The notes beneath the pieces are model-generated. The model was not told where the DNA came from. It worked only from the letters and a program-made list of their open reading frames with translations, and made no database searches. Shown here piece after piece: positions 1-9,140 of a DNA stretch of 44,475 nucleotides. The stretch is from Acidobacteriota bacterium (GTDB lineage Bacteria; Acidobacteriota; Vicinamibacteria; Fen-336). The stretch lies in NCBI GenBank assembly GCA_003222275.1, contig QHVJ01000028.1, positions 1 to 44,475 on the forward strand. Reading direction: 5' to 3'. Made by a program: the position numbers and the translations under genes. Within the stretch, counting starts at the first letter, position 1, and each line of letters begins with the position of its first letter.

Positions 1-194
1 TCGATCTCCGGCTGGCGGCGCCCGGGAAGGATCACGGTGAAGACGAGGCCGTAGGTGAGGAGCTGGAGCAGCGGGTTGACGAAGCTCCAGAAGAAGCCGA
101 GGACGCTGCCGCGGTACCGCGCCTTCAGCTCCCGGCCGACCAGGCTCTGGATGAGCAGGCGGTAGCGGACGAGCGTCCGCGTCTGGGCGATCAC
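1..194 (-). CDS. ABC-2 type polysaccharide/O-antigen export permease, N-terminal fragment
   Basis: This gene is absent from the ORF track because it runs off the left edge. Reading the minus strand from a GTG at 194 gives about 64 residues that include RELKARYRGSVLGFFWSFVN and then a hydrophobic stretch. That is the typical start of Wzm/TagG/KpsM-type inner-membrane permeases: a short amphipathic lead, a basic RYRGS loop, then the first membrane helix. Such permeases pair with an ATPase to export O-antigen, capsule or teichoic-acid-like polymers. The start follows the atpC stop by 38 bases with no clear Shine-Dalgarno, so the exact start is uncertain. The ATPase partner should lie beyond the window. 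Confidence 0.8.
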   Translation of the reverse strand, partial: MIAQTRTLVRYRLLIQSLVGRELKARYRGSVLGFFWSFVNPLLQLLTYGLVFTVILPGRRQPEI

Positions 195-232
195 GGGAGG
201 GATTGTGCCAGGGTTGGCTCGCGCGGAGTAAA

Positions 233-649
233 TCAGGCCCGGTGTCTGCGGGCCACGGCGAGCCGCGTGAGGGCCTTGACGAGGGCCGCCTGCGCTTCCC
301 GATAGCCCGCCTCGTCCTTGATCGCCTTCAACGCCCCCTCCGCGCGGGCCTTGGCCGCCTCCGCGCGGGCCAGGTCGATGTCCTCCGCCCGCTCGCCGAT
401 CTCGGCCAGGATGTTCACGCGGTCGGGCAGCACCTCGCTGAAGCCCCAGAAGCAGGTCAGGTGCGATTTCTCGCTTCCGCGGCGGTACGTGATCTCGCCC
501 GCGCCGAGCGTCGAGAGGAAGGGCGTGTGGCCGGGCAGGACGCCGAAGTAGCCGAGCGCGCCGGGAGCGATGACCTCGTCCACCTCCTCGCGCAGGAGGA
601 GGCCGGCGGGGGTCACCACGTCGAGCATCAGCTTGGTGGGAAGAAGCAA
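233..649 (-). CDS. atpC: F1 ATP synthase epsilon subunit
   Basis: 138 residues, normal length for the epsilon subunit of the central stalk, which couples rotation to catalysis and can inhibit ATP hydrolysis. The N-terminal beta-sandwich is clear (LMLDVVTPAGLLLREEVDEV, then ALGYFGVLPGHTPFL). A helical C-terminal domain follows, with alanine- and arginine-rich helices (DIDLARAEAAKARAEGALKA). It is the last gene of atpHAGDC, six bases after atpD. A truncated copy of the window's hairpin repeat (GCTCGCGCGGAGTAAATC, about 218-235) covers its stop codon. Confidence 0.95.
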   Translation of the reverse strand: MLLPTKLMLDVVTPAGLLLREEVDEVIAPGALGYFGVLPGHTPFLSTLGAGEITYRRGSEKSHLTCFWGFSEVLPDRVNILAEIGERAEDIDLARAEAAKARAEGALKAIKDEAGYREAQAALVKALTRLAVARRHRA

Positions 650-655
650 GCGCGA

Positions 656-2965
<2,310 letters not shown>

Positions 2966-2990
2966 CTACTTGCGCCATCCGCGTATGAGA

Positions 2991-3099
2991 GCGTCCGGCG
3001 CGCGCAGCGGAGCGTCTCCTCGGCCGTGTGGCGGCGGATTCACTCCGTCGCCACACGTTTCATGACGGCCTGCGCGAAGCGGAGCGCGCCGCATCCGGA
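2991..3099 (-). repeat. Intergenic structured repeat, family B copy 1 (atpA-atpG spacer)
   Basis: About 109 bases, closely matching 15767-15873. The core is a 13-bp stem with one G-T pair (3026-3038 with 3044-3056) around the pentaloop TTCAC on the plus strand, or GTGAA on the transcribed minus strand. GC-rich arms flank it: CCGGCGCGCG on the left and GCGCGCC..CATCCGG on the right. Compared with copy 2, two outer stem pairs change on both sides (T-A to G-C and G-C to A-T), so pairing is preserved. It fills the gap between atpA and atpG. Its function is unknown; candidates are an mRNA stability element or a REP-like mobile hairpin. Confidence 0.8.
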
Positions 3100-3100
3100 C

Positions 3101-4669
3101 TCAGTGGGCCGGCTTCGCGGGCGCTTCCGTCTTCGCCGGCGGCGCCTCGGGCTCCTCGGTCCGGACCTGGAAGACCTCGGCGAACTCGTTGAGCGCGGCC
3201 TTGAGCTTCTCGGTCGGCTCGCCTTTCAGGTCCTTCTTCTCCGCGAGCTCCTTGAGCAGCGCCGCGTATCTCGCGTCCAGGAACGCGTACAGCTCCTTCT
3301 CGTAGCGGCGGCATTCCGACACCGGGTACCGGTCGAGGTAGCCGTTGGTGGCGGCGAAGATGATGACGACCTGCTTCTCCATGGGCAGCGGCTGATACTG
3401 GTCCTGCTTGAGGATCTCGGTCAGCCGCTCCCCCTTGGCCAGCATCTGCTGGGTGGCCTTGTCGAGGTCGGACCCGAACTGCGAAAAGGCGGCCAGCTCA
3501 CGGAACTGGGCCAGGTCCAGCCGGAGGCGGCCCGCGACCTGCTTCATGGCCTTGACCTGGGCCGACCCCCCGACGCGGGAGACGGAGTTGCCCACGTTGA
3601 TGGCGGGGCGGATCCCGGAGTTGAACAGGTCGCTCTCCAGGAAGATCTGGCCGTCCGTGATCGAGATGACGTTGGTGGGGATGTAGGCCGAGATGTCGCC
3701 GGCCTGCGTCTCGATCACGGGGATGGCGGTGAGGCTGCCCCCCCCCTTCTTGTCGTTGAGCTTGGCCGCCCGCTCCAGCAGGCGGCTGTGCAGATAGAAG
3801 ACGTCGCCGGGATAGGCCTCGCGACCGGGCGGACGCCGCAGCAGCAGCGAGACCTCGCGGTAGGCGGCGGCGTGCTTGGAGAGGTCGTCGTAGATGCAGA
3901 GGGCGTGCTGGCCGTTGTCCCGGAAGTATTCGCCGATGGCGCACCCCGCATAAGGCGCGATGTAGAGGAAAGGGGCGGGCTCCGAGGCGGAGGCGGACAC
4001 GACGATCGTGTGCCCCATCGCATCGAAGTCCTCGAGCGTCTTCACGACCTGCGCGACCGTGGAGCGCTTCTGGCCGATGGCCACGTAGATGCAGATGACG
4101 CCCTTGCCCTTCTGGTTGATGATCGTGTCGACGGCGAGGGCGGTCTTCCCCGTCTGCCGGTCGCCGATCACCAGCTCGCGCTGGCCCCGTCCGATGTTGA
4201 CCATGCTGTCGATGGCCTTGATGCCGGTCTCGAGCGGCTCCCGCACCGGCTGGCGTTCCACCACCCCGGGCGCGATCCGCTCGATGGGGGAGTATTGCTT
4301 CGTCGCCGCCGGACCGCGGCCGTCCACGGGAAGGCCGAGCGCGTTGACGACCCGCCCCACCAGCTCCTCCCCCACCGGTACCGACATGATCCGGCGGGTG
4401 CGCTTGACCTCGTCGCCTTCCTTGATCTCGCTCGACTCGCCGAGGAGCACCGCTCCCACCGAGTCCTCCTCCAGGTTGAGGGCGATGGCGGTGACGCCGT
4501 GGGGCAGCTCGAGCAGCTCCCCCGCCATGCAACGCTCCAGCCCGTGGAGCCGCGCGATGCCGTCTCCCACCGAGAGGACGGTGCCGACCTCGGCCACGTC
4601 CACTCCCGCGGAGAATCCGCCCAGCTGCTCGCGGATGATCCGGCTGATCTCGTCGGCACGAATGTCCAT
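3101..4669 (-). CDS. atpA: F1 ATP synthase alpha subunit
   Basis: 522 residues. This is the non-catalytic nucleotide-binding partner of beta in the F1 head. The start [16 protein letters not shown], the Walker A loop [20 protein letters not shown], the [15 protein letters not shown] region and the SISDGQ-like segment ([20 protein letters not shown]) are all present. The C-terminus carries a proline/alanine/lysine-rich extension ([18 protein letters not shown]) beyond the usual end. The stop codon directly abuts repeat B1. atpH ends six bases before the start. Confidence 0.97.
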   Translation of the reverse strand: MDIRADEISRIIREQLGGFSAGVDVAEVGTVLSVGDGIARLHGLERCMAGELLELPHGVTAIALNLEEDSVGAVLLGESSEIKEGDEVKRTRRIMSVPVGEELVGRVVNALGLPVDGRGPAATKQYSPIERIAPGVVERQPVREPLETGIKAIDSMVNIGRGQRELVIGDRQTGKTALAVDTIINQKGKGVICIYVAIGQKRSTVAQVVKTLEDFDAMGHTIVVSASASEPAPFLYIAPYAGCAIGEYFRDNGQHALCIYDDLSKHAAAYREVSLLLRRPPGREAYPGDVFYLHSRLLERAAKLNDKKGGGSLTAIPVIETQAGDISAYIPTNVISITDGQIFLESDLFNSGIRPAINVGNSVSRVGGSAQVKAMKQVAGRLRLDLAQFRELAAFSQFGSDLDKATQQMLAKGERLTEILKQDQYQPLPMEKQVVIIFAATNGYLDRYPVSECRRYEKELYAFLDARYAALLKELAEKKDLKGEPTEKLKAALNEFAEVFQVRTEEPEAPPAKTEAPAKPAH

Positions 4670-4675
4670 GATCCG

Positions 4676-5227
4676 CTAGCTCCTGGTCTCGCCTTTGAGC
4701 GTGCGGCGCAGGGCCTGCAGGCGGCCCCGGACCGTGCCGTCATAGATCTGGCCGCCCATCTTGAGCAAGACGCCCCCGATGACTTCGGGTTCGTTCTTCT
4801 CGCTCAGCTCGGCGGTGAGGCCGGTCGTCTTCTGGATCGCCTGCTCCAGCGCGCGCACGAGCGCCTCGTCGAGAGGCACGGCGGTCACGGCCTCCGCCGT
4901 CACCACGCCCCGCCGCGCGTTCCACTGCGCGGTATAGGAGCGCTCCACCTGCGGGAGCAGCGAGGTCAGCTCGCGCGCGACGAGCAGCTCGAGGAATCCC
5001 CGGACCAGCTCGGGAGCGGAGGCGAACACGGCGGCCACGATCCTCTTCCGGCGGTCGACAGAGAGGGCCGGGTTGGAAAGGGCGGACTGCAGCTCCGGAA
5101 GATCATGGAGCGCGCCCACCGCCTGCCGCAGGCCGGTCTGGACCACCGCGGCCGCGTCCTTCTTCTCCGCCACGTCGAGCAGCGCCCGCGCCATGCGCCG
5201 GGCCGCCGCCGGCCCGCCCGTTCTCAC
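4676..5227 (-). CDS. atpH: F1 ATP synthase delta subunit (peripheral stalk)
   Basis: 183 residues, normal for delta/OSCP, which joins the top of F1 to the b-subunit stalk. The N-terminal helical bundle (RRMARALLDVAEKKDAAAVV) and the C-terminal signature (EPEVIGGVLLKMGGQIYDGT, then VRGRLQALRRTL) are clear. GTG at 5227 is chosen as the start because GGAAGG lies five bases upstream, and an upstream ATG frame is closed by a stop. It is the first gene of the operon. atpF, atpE and atpB are not upstream; selD is, so F0 must be encoded elsewhere. Confidence 0.93.
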   Translation of the reverse strand: MRTGGPAAARRMARALLDVAEKKDAAAVVQTGLRQAVGALHDLPELQSALSNPALSVDRRKRIVAAVFASAPELVRGFLELLVARELTSLLPQVERSYTAQWNARRGVVTAEAVTAVPLDEALVRALEQAIQKTTGLTAELSEKNEPEVIGGVLLKMGGQIYDGTVRGRLQALRRTLKGETRS

Positions 5228-5316
5228 GTCGACCTTCCGTGGTGGTTGAGCATCGGTCGCTATCCTCTGGCCTGGGCTCTCAAAACCGGGCGTGGGTATT
5301 CGATAAAGCGCGGGAG

Positions 5317-5344
5317 GTTATCACGCGGCGCGCGCGCGAGTCAA
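5317..5344 (-). promoter_or_regulatory. Candidate sigma-70 promoter of atpHAGDC
   Basis: On the minus strand TTGACT (5344-5339) is followed after 16 bases by GATAAC (5322-5317; four of six match TATAAT). It lies about 90 bases before the atpH GTG, in the selD-atpH gap. A GC-rich inverted repeat around AGTCAAAGCTTCGCG just upstream could end selD transcription. Assigned by motif only. Confidence 0.5.
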
Positions 5345-5366
5345 AGCTTCGCGTGCGCGCGGAAAC

Positions 5367-6413
5367 TCAGACGATCACGACCTGTCGGTGACTGCGCGCG
5401 AGGGCGCGGCCGACGGTGCGAGCCTCGGGCAGCTCGGCGAGGAGCGCCGATGCTTCCGCCTCCGGGAGAAGCAAGAACAGGCCGCCCGAGGTCTGGGGGT
5501 CGTAGAGCAGCGCCTTCATCTCGTCGCCGGGATCGACGCGGTACTCCACCTCCGGCTCGAACTGCCGGCGGTTGGCCTTCAGTCCCGCGGGCTGGAAACG
5601 AAGGGCCAGATCGCCGGCGCGCGGCAGGAGCGGCAGGTCGGAGGCTCGGATCTCGAGCGTCAGCCTGCTCTGCCGCGCGACGGCCGAAGCGTGCCCGACG
5701 AGCCCGAAGCCGGTGATGTCGGTGGCGGCGGTGACGCCGTGGCGCAGGGCGGCCGCGGCCGCGTCGCGGTTCAAGCGGGACATGCTGTCCGTGGCCGCCG
5801 TCACCGATTCCTCCGGGGCCTTTCCCGCCTTGAGCGCGGTCGCGATCACGCCGGTGCCCAGCGGCTTGGTGAGGACCAGGATCTCTCCCCCCCGGCCGCC
5901 CGCGTTGGTCAGGATCCGCTGCGGGTCGATGAGGCCGGTGATCGCGTAGCCGAACTTGATCTCGGGGTCGCGCACGCTATGGCCGCCGAGGAGGGCGCAG
6001 CCCGCCTCGGCGAGCTTTATCGCGCCGCCGCGCACGATGGCCGCCGCCCATTCGGCCGGGAAGTCCGTCTCCGGGAACGCGGCGATCGAGAGGGCGGAGA
6101 GCGGCCGCCCGCCCATCGCGTAGACGTCCGACAGCGCGTTGGCGGCCGCGATCGCCCCGAACGCCTCGGGGTCGTCCACGACCGGCGTGAAGAAGTCCAC
6201 CGTCTGCACGAGCGCCGTCTTGTCGTCGAGCCGGAACACACCGGCATCGTCCCCGGTGCGGTGGTCGATCAGCACGCGGGGGTCGTCGTTGACGGGAAGG
6301 GCGCTCAGGACCTGAGCGAGCTCAGCGGGGCCGAGCTTGCTCGCTCAACCGGCGCACGACACGCGCTCGGTCAGCCGGCGGATCCGCTGCCGGTCGTCGG
6401 CCGAGTCGGCCAT
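5367..6413 (-). CDS. selD: Selenide, water dikinase (selenophosphate synthase), selenocysteine-containing
   Basis: Makes selenophosphate from selenide and ATP, the selenium donor for selenocysteine and selenouridine. The ORF track shows only 302 residues from a GTG at 6275. Reading further upstream reaches ATG 6413 with AGGAGG four to five bases before it, through one in-frame TGA (6347-6345). The N-terminus becomes LTERVSCAGUASKLGPAELA, where U is residue 23 and aligns with catalytic Cys17 of E. coli SelD (GAGCGCK); the following Lys is kept. Full length is 348 residues, the usual SelD size. Other signatures are ANALSDVYAMGG, LLGGHSV, TKPLGTGV, ATDITGFGLVGH and DPQTSGG. A bSECIS-like hairpin follows the TGA. 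The organism must also carry selA, selB and selC, which are not in this window. Confidence 0.93.
6302..6347 (-). promoter_or_regulatory. bSECIS-like hairpin directing UGA recoding in selD
   Basis: Downstream of the UGA (6347-6345), CGCUCAG (6318-6312) and CUGAGCG (6308-6302) form a perfect 7-bp stem closed by the loop GUC. The loop starts 34 bases after the UGA and its first base is G. That agrees with the published bacterial SECIS model: loop 16-37 bases from UGA, with a G in the first two loop positions. An alternative 9-bp stem pairs UGAGCGAGC, including the UGA itself, with GCUCGCUCA (6321-6313). It is incompatible with the first hairpin. Confidence 0.75.
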
Positions 6414-6448
6414 CGCGACCTCCTATAGAAAGTACTATATTCAGAAGG

Positions 6449-6865
6449 TCAGGAGCGGCGGTCGGGCCCCCCGGCGAGTACGACCGAGGGCAGGGGGAGG
6501 ATGGAGCTGGAGGCCTTGGGCAGCCCCCCCATGTCGCACTGCCCCGAGAAGATCGCTCCCTCCTCGATGACGAGCTTCGGGGAGACGAGGCTGGCCTGGA
6601 CCTTGGACCCTGCGAGCAGCTCGATGCGCTGGCGGCCGTTCACGCGGCCGGTGACGGTGCCTCGGATCGACACCACGCCGCAGTCGATCTCGGCGTCGAC
6701 CTTGCCCGACTCCCCCACGATGAGGGTGTGCTCGGAGACGACCTTGCCCGTGAGCCGGCCGTCGATGCGGAAGGTGTCCTGGAAGCGCAGCTCGCCGTGG
6801 AACTCCGTGCCTTCGTCCATGAAGCCATTGAGGTCCTCGCTGGGCAATCCCTTCAGCTTGATCAT
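6449..6865 (-). CDS. Bactofilin (polymer-forming cytoskeletal protein)
   Basis: 138 residues with the bactofilin/DUF583 beta-helix core: GTEFHGELRFQDTFRIDGRL, TGKVVSEHTLIVGESGKVDA, then EIDCGVVSIRGTVTGRVNG. Flanking tails are short and disordered. Bactofilins form nucleotide-free filaments that shape the envelope or position other proteins. In Myxococcus, bactofilins are genetically and physically linked to ParABS, and here the gene directly follows parB on the same strand. Repeat A1 lies between them. No strong Shine-Dalgarno precedes ATG 6865. Confidence 0.92.
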   Translation of the reverse strand: MIKLKGLPSEDLNGFMDEGTEFHGELRFQDTFRIDGRLTGKVVSEHTLIVGESGKVDAEIDCGVVSIRGTVTGRVNGRQRIELLAGSKVQASLVSPKLVIEEGAIFSGQCDMGGLPKASSSILPLPSVVLAGGPDRRS

Positions 6866-6870
6866 TAGAT

Positions 6871-6942
6871 CGCTCGCGCGGAGTGAATCCGCGCTCGCTC
6901 GTTTAAGCCGGGGGGCACCCTGCGGTCCCCCCCGGACCCCCC
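6871..6942 (+). repeat. Intergenic hairpin repeat, family A copy 1 (parB-bactofilin gap)
   Basis: The stem GCGCGGA / TCCGCGC (6876-6882 with 6888-6894) closes a GTGAA loop. It is followed by AAGCCGGGGGGCACCC and a C-rich tract ending in GGACCCCCC. The same two-part unit recurs in reverse orientation at 8646-8716 and in variant form at 26824-26896. It fills the spacer between parB and the bactofilin gene. Confidence 0.8.
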
Positions 6943-6976
6943 ACGGTCCGCAGGTAAGAAGGTTAGCACGCCCGCC

Positions 6977-7831
6977 CTATCTTCCGCGCCCGGCGCGGAG
7001 CAGCAGCTCGTAGATACGCTGCAGCTCGGCTTCCGTCGCGAACGAAACGCGAAGCGTACCCGCCTTGCCCCGCCGCACGATCTGGACCCGCGTCCCCAGC
7101 GCCGCCCGCAGGCGCTCCTCGGCCGCCCGCGTGTTGGGGTCGCGGTGGCCGCTCCGGCGCGAGCGCGGCGCGCGCTGCAGGGCCACGCGGCGTTCGACCT
7201 CCCGCACCGACAACCCCTTGCGCACGGCTTCCCGGGCCAGGGCGAGCTGGTCCTCGGTCCGCTCGAGGGCGAGGAGCGCCCGGCCGTGTCCCGCGTCGAG
7301 GCGGCCGCCGGCGATCATCTCCCTCACCTCCGCCGGGAGCCGGAGCAGGCGCACGGTATTCGCGATCGTGGAGCGGTCGCGGCCGACCTTGCGCGCGACG
7401 TCCTCCTGGGTGAGGCGGAACTCGTCGTGCAGGCGCTGGAAGGCCTGGGCCTCCTCGAGCGGCGACAGCTCCTCGCGCTGGATGTTCTCGACGAGGGCCA
7501 GCTCGAGCAGCCGGTCGTCGGGCACGTCGCGTATCACCACCGGAACCGTGGCCAGCCCCAGGCGCTGCGCGGCCCGCCACCGCCGCTCGCCGGCGATGAT
7601 CTGGTAGTGCCCTCCGGCGCGGCGGACGAGCAGCGGCTGGATCATCCCGCTCTCGCGGATGGACGCGGCCAGCTCCTCGAGCCGGGCCGGCTCCATCACC
7701 GTGCGCGGCTGGAAGGGATTGGCCTCCAGCCGGTCGGGGCTGACGTGGAGCGTCGCCTCCTCGACGGACGGCGACGGCTCAGGATCGGGCAGGAGAGCGG
7801 AGAGCCCCTTGCCCAGCGCCTTTCTTTTCAT
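6977..7831 (-). CDS. parB: Chromosome partitioning protein ParB (parS-binding CTPase clamp)
   Basis: 284 residues. The N-terminal KRKALGKGLSALLP peptide, which stimulates ParA ATPase in this family, is followed by the CTP-binding/ParB nuclease-like region (NPFQPRT; then IIAGERRWRAAQRLG). The helix-turn-helix that reads parS follows (LTQEDVARKVGRDRSTIANT), then a C-terminal dimerisation domain. ATG 7831 lies inside the end of parA, so the two genes overlap by 53 bases, which suggests translational coupling. Two parS-like sites lie about 1.3 kb away at 9094-9140. Confidence 0.96.
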   Translation of the reverse strand: MKRKALGKGLSALLPDPEPSPSVEEATLHVSPDRLEANPFQPRTVMEPARLEELAASIRESGMIQPLLVRRAGGHYQIIAGERRWRAAQRLGLATVPVVIRDVPDDRLLELALVENIQREELSPLEEAQAFQRLHDEFRLTQEDVARKVGRDRSTIANTVRLLRLPAEVREMIAGGRLDAGHGRALLALERTEDQLALAREAVRKGLSVREVERRVALQRAPRSRRSGHRDPNTRAAEERLRAALGTRVQIVRRGKAGTLRVSFATEAELQRIYELLLRAGRGR

Positions 7832-8585
7832 GGGCCATCACTTCCTTGGCCAGCTCCAGGTACGCCTCGGCGCCCCGCGAGCGGATGTCATAGAGGAGGA
7901 TCGGCTTGCCGAAACTGGGGGCCTCCCCCAGCCGGATGCTCCGCGGGATCACGGTGCGGAAGACCTTGTCCTTGAAATGGAGACGGATCTCGCCCGCCAC
8001 CTGCTGGGTGAGGTTGGTGCGGTCGTCGACCATCGTGAGCAGCACGCCCTCGACGTCGAGGGCGGGGTTGAGCGAGCGCTGGACGCGGCGCAGCGTGTTC
8101 ATCAGCTCCGAGATGCCTTCCAGGGCGAAGTACTCGCATTGCAGCGGCACGAGCAGGCGGTCGGCGGCGGCGAGCGCGTTCACCGTCAGCAGCCCCAGGC
8201 TCGGCGGGCAATCGATGAAGACGTAATCGTAACGCGCGGCCACCGGAGCGAGTGCCTCCTTGAGCCGATACTCCCGCGCCAGCATCGGAACCAGCTCCAC
8301 TTCGGCGCCCGTGAGGTTGCGGTCGGAGGGCGCGAGCGTCAGGTGGGGAAGGTCGGTCGGCAGGAGGATGTCCTCCAGCGGGTGCTGATCGATGAGGGCG
8401 CTGTACAGGCTGGGGCGTTTCTCGGCCGACCGCCGGCCCAGCCCCGAGGTGAGGTTGCCCTGGGGATCCGCGTCGACGACCAGCACCTTGCGCTCGGCCG
8501 CGGCCAGGCTGGCCCCGAGGTTGATGGCAGTGGTGGTCTTTCCCACCCCACCTTTCTGGTTGGCCACCGCGATGACGCGTCCCAC
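7779..8585 (-). CDS. parA: Chromosome partitioning ATPase ParA/Soj
   Basis: 268 residues. The deviant Walker A motif KGGVGKTTTAINLGASLA, the DADPQGN motif and VFIDCPPSLGLLTVNALAAA identify a chromosomal ParA ATPase. It forms dynamic gradients on the nucleoid that move ParB-parS complexes. The start is a GTG at 8585, three bases after the stop of the LAGLIDADG-like gene. The last roughly 17 codons overlap parB in another frame and encode a polar tail (HEKKGAGQGALRSPARS). Confidence 0.96.
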   Translation of the reverse strand: MGRVIAVANQKGGVGKTTTAINLGASLAAAERKVLVVDADPQGNLTSGLGRRSAEKRPSLYSALIDQHPLEDILLPTDLPHLTLAPSDRNLTGAEVELVPMLAREYRLKEALAPVAARYDYVFIDCPPSLGLLTVNALAAADRLLVPLQCEYFALEGISELMNTLRRVQRSLNPALDVEGVLLTMVDDRTNLTQQVAGEIRLHFKDKVFRTVIPRSIRLGEAPSFGKPILLYDIRSRGAEAYLELAKEVMAHEKKGAGQGALRSPARS

Positions 8586-8588
8586 GTG

Positions 8589-9074
8589 CTAACCCTTTCG
8601 GCCTCGCCGACCCGCCGTCTTGGCCCCGGCGCGCGCCAAGGCGGCGGGGGGTCCGGGGGGGACCGTAGGGTACCCCCCGGCTTGATGAGCGAGCGCGGAT
8701 TCACTCCGCGCGAGCGGAAGATCGATCCGGTAGCGCTCGCACATGGAGCGGAAGCGCTCGGCCGCGTAGTCGTCGAGACGGGGCAGATGGTCGCTCACGA
8801 GGGGCACCAGGATGCGGCGCAAGAACTCGCCGCGCGCCATCCACTGGTAATAGTACCGTCCTCCGTGGTGGTAGGGTCCGTACAAGCGGCCCTCGGGGAA
8901 CATCCGCTGCAGCCACCGGAAGAGCTTCTCGTGGCGGACGTGCATGCGAAGCGTGACCTGGGGCTGCCGGCCGTCGCCCCCGAAGTGCCCTTCGCCGACG
9001 AGGAGGCCGATGAGGAACCCGGCCGAGAAGTCGTCGGGCGGTCCGCTCTCCCCCACGGGCCCGAAGGATCCCAC
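8589..9074 (-). CDS. Small LAGLIDADG-like DNA-binding protein at the noc position between rsmG and parA
   Basis: About 161 residues from a GTG at 9074; the ORF track starts at 9191, inside the parS-like repeats. Residues 20-31, FLIGLLVGEGHF, match a LAGLIDADG motif with Glu28 at the catalytic acid position. The fold continues as QVTLRMHVRHEKLFRWLQRM, GRLYGPYHHGGRYYYQWMAR and GEFLRRILVPLV. It is a single, compact copy of the domain, free-standing rather than in an intron or intein. Residues about 120-143 are translated repeat A2. It ends three bases before parA. It could be a homing-endonuclease relic or a domesticated DNA-binding factor, like WhiA. No Shine-Dalgarno is obvious, so the start is uncertain. 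Confidence 0.72.
   Translation of the reverse strand: MGSFGPVGESGPPDDFSAGFLIGLLVGEGHFGGDGRQPQVTLRMHVRHEKLFRWLQRMFPEGRLYGPYHHGGRYYYQWMARGEFLRRILVPLVSDHLPRLDDYAAERFRSMCERYRIDLPLARSESALAHQAGGYPTVPPGPPAALARAGAKTAGRRGRKG
8646..8716 (-). repeat. Hairpin repeat, family A copy 2, within the 3' end of the LAGLIDADG-like gene
   Basis: Reverse-strand copy of 6871-6942. Read on the minus strand it has GCGCGGA-GTGAA-TCCGCGC, then AAGCCGGGGGGTACCC, then a C-rich tract with GGACCCCCC. Near-identity to copy 1 over about 70 bases is visible by eye. Because the reading frame stays open through it, it encodes the tail LARSESALAHQAGGYPTVPP of the upstream protein. Confidence 0.8.
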
Positions 9075-9081
9075 GCCCGAC

Positions 9082-9140
9082 GTTTCACCGTCAAGTTTCC
9101 CGTGGAACAAGTGTTTCACCGTCAAGTTTCCCGTGAAACG
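9082..9140. promoter_or_regulatory. Two parS-like ParB-binding sites in a 31-bp tandem repeat
   Basis: AGTTTCCCGTGGAACA (9094-9109) and AGTTTCCCGTGAAACG (9125-9140) resemble the parS consensus TGTTTCACGTGAAACA. The central 14 bases of the second differ at one position. Each is preceded by a further half-site, GTTTCAC at 9082-9088 and TGTTTCAC at 9112-9119, giving a 31-bp period repeated twice. They lie at the 3' end of rsmG, about 4 kb from oriC, a common place for parS. Binding by the ParB encoded here is inferred. Confidence 0.8.

Noticed and set aside
5367-6275. Reading selD as a 302-residue gene or a pseudogene
   Set aside because: The missing N-terminus is present in frame upstream with a perfect Shine-Dalgarno, and the only interruption is TGA at the catalytic Cys/Sec position.
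9082-9140. Possible CRISPR-like direct repeats
   Set aside because: There are only two 31-bp units with no variable spacers, and the content matches parS half-sites.
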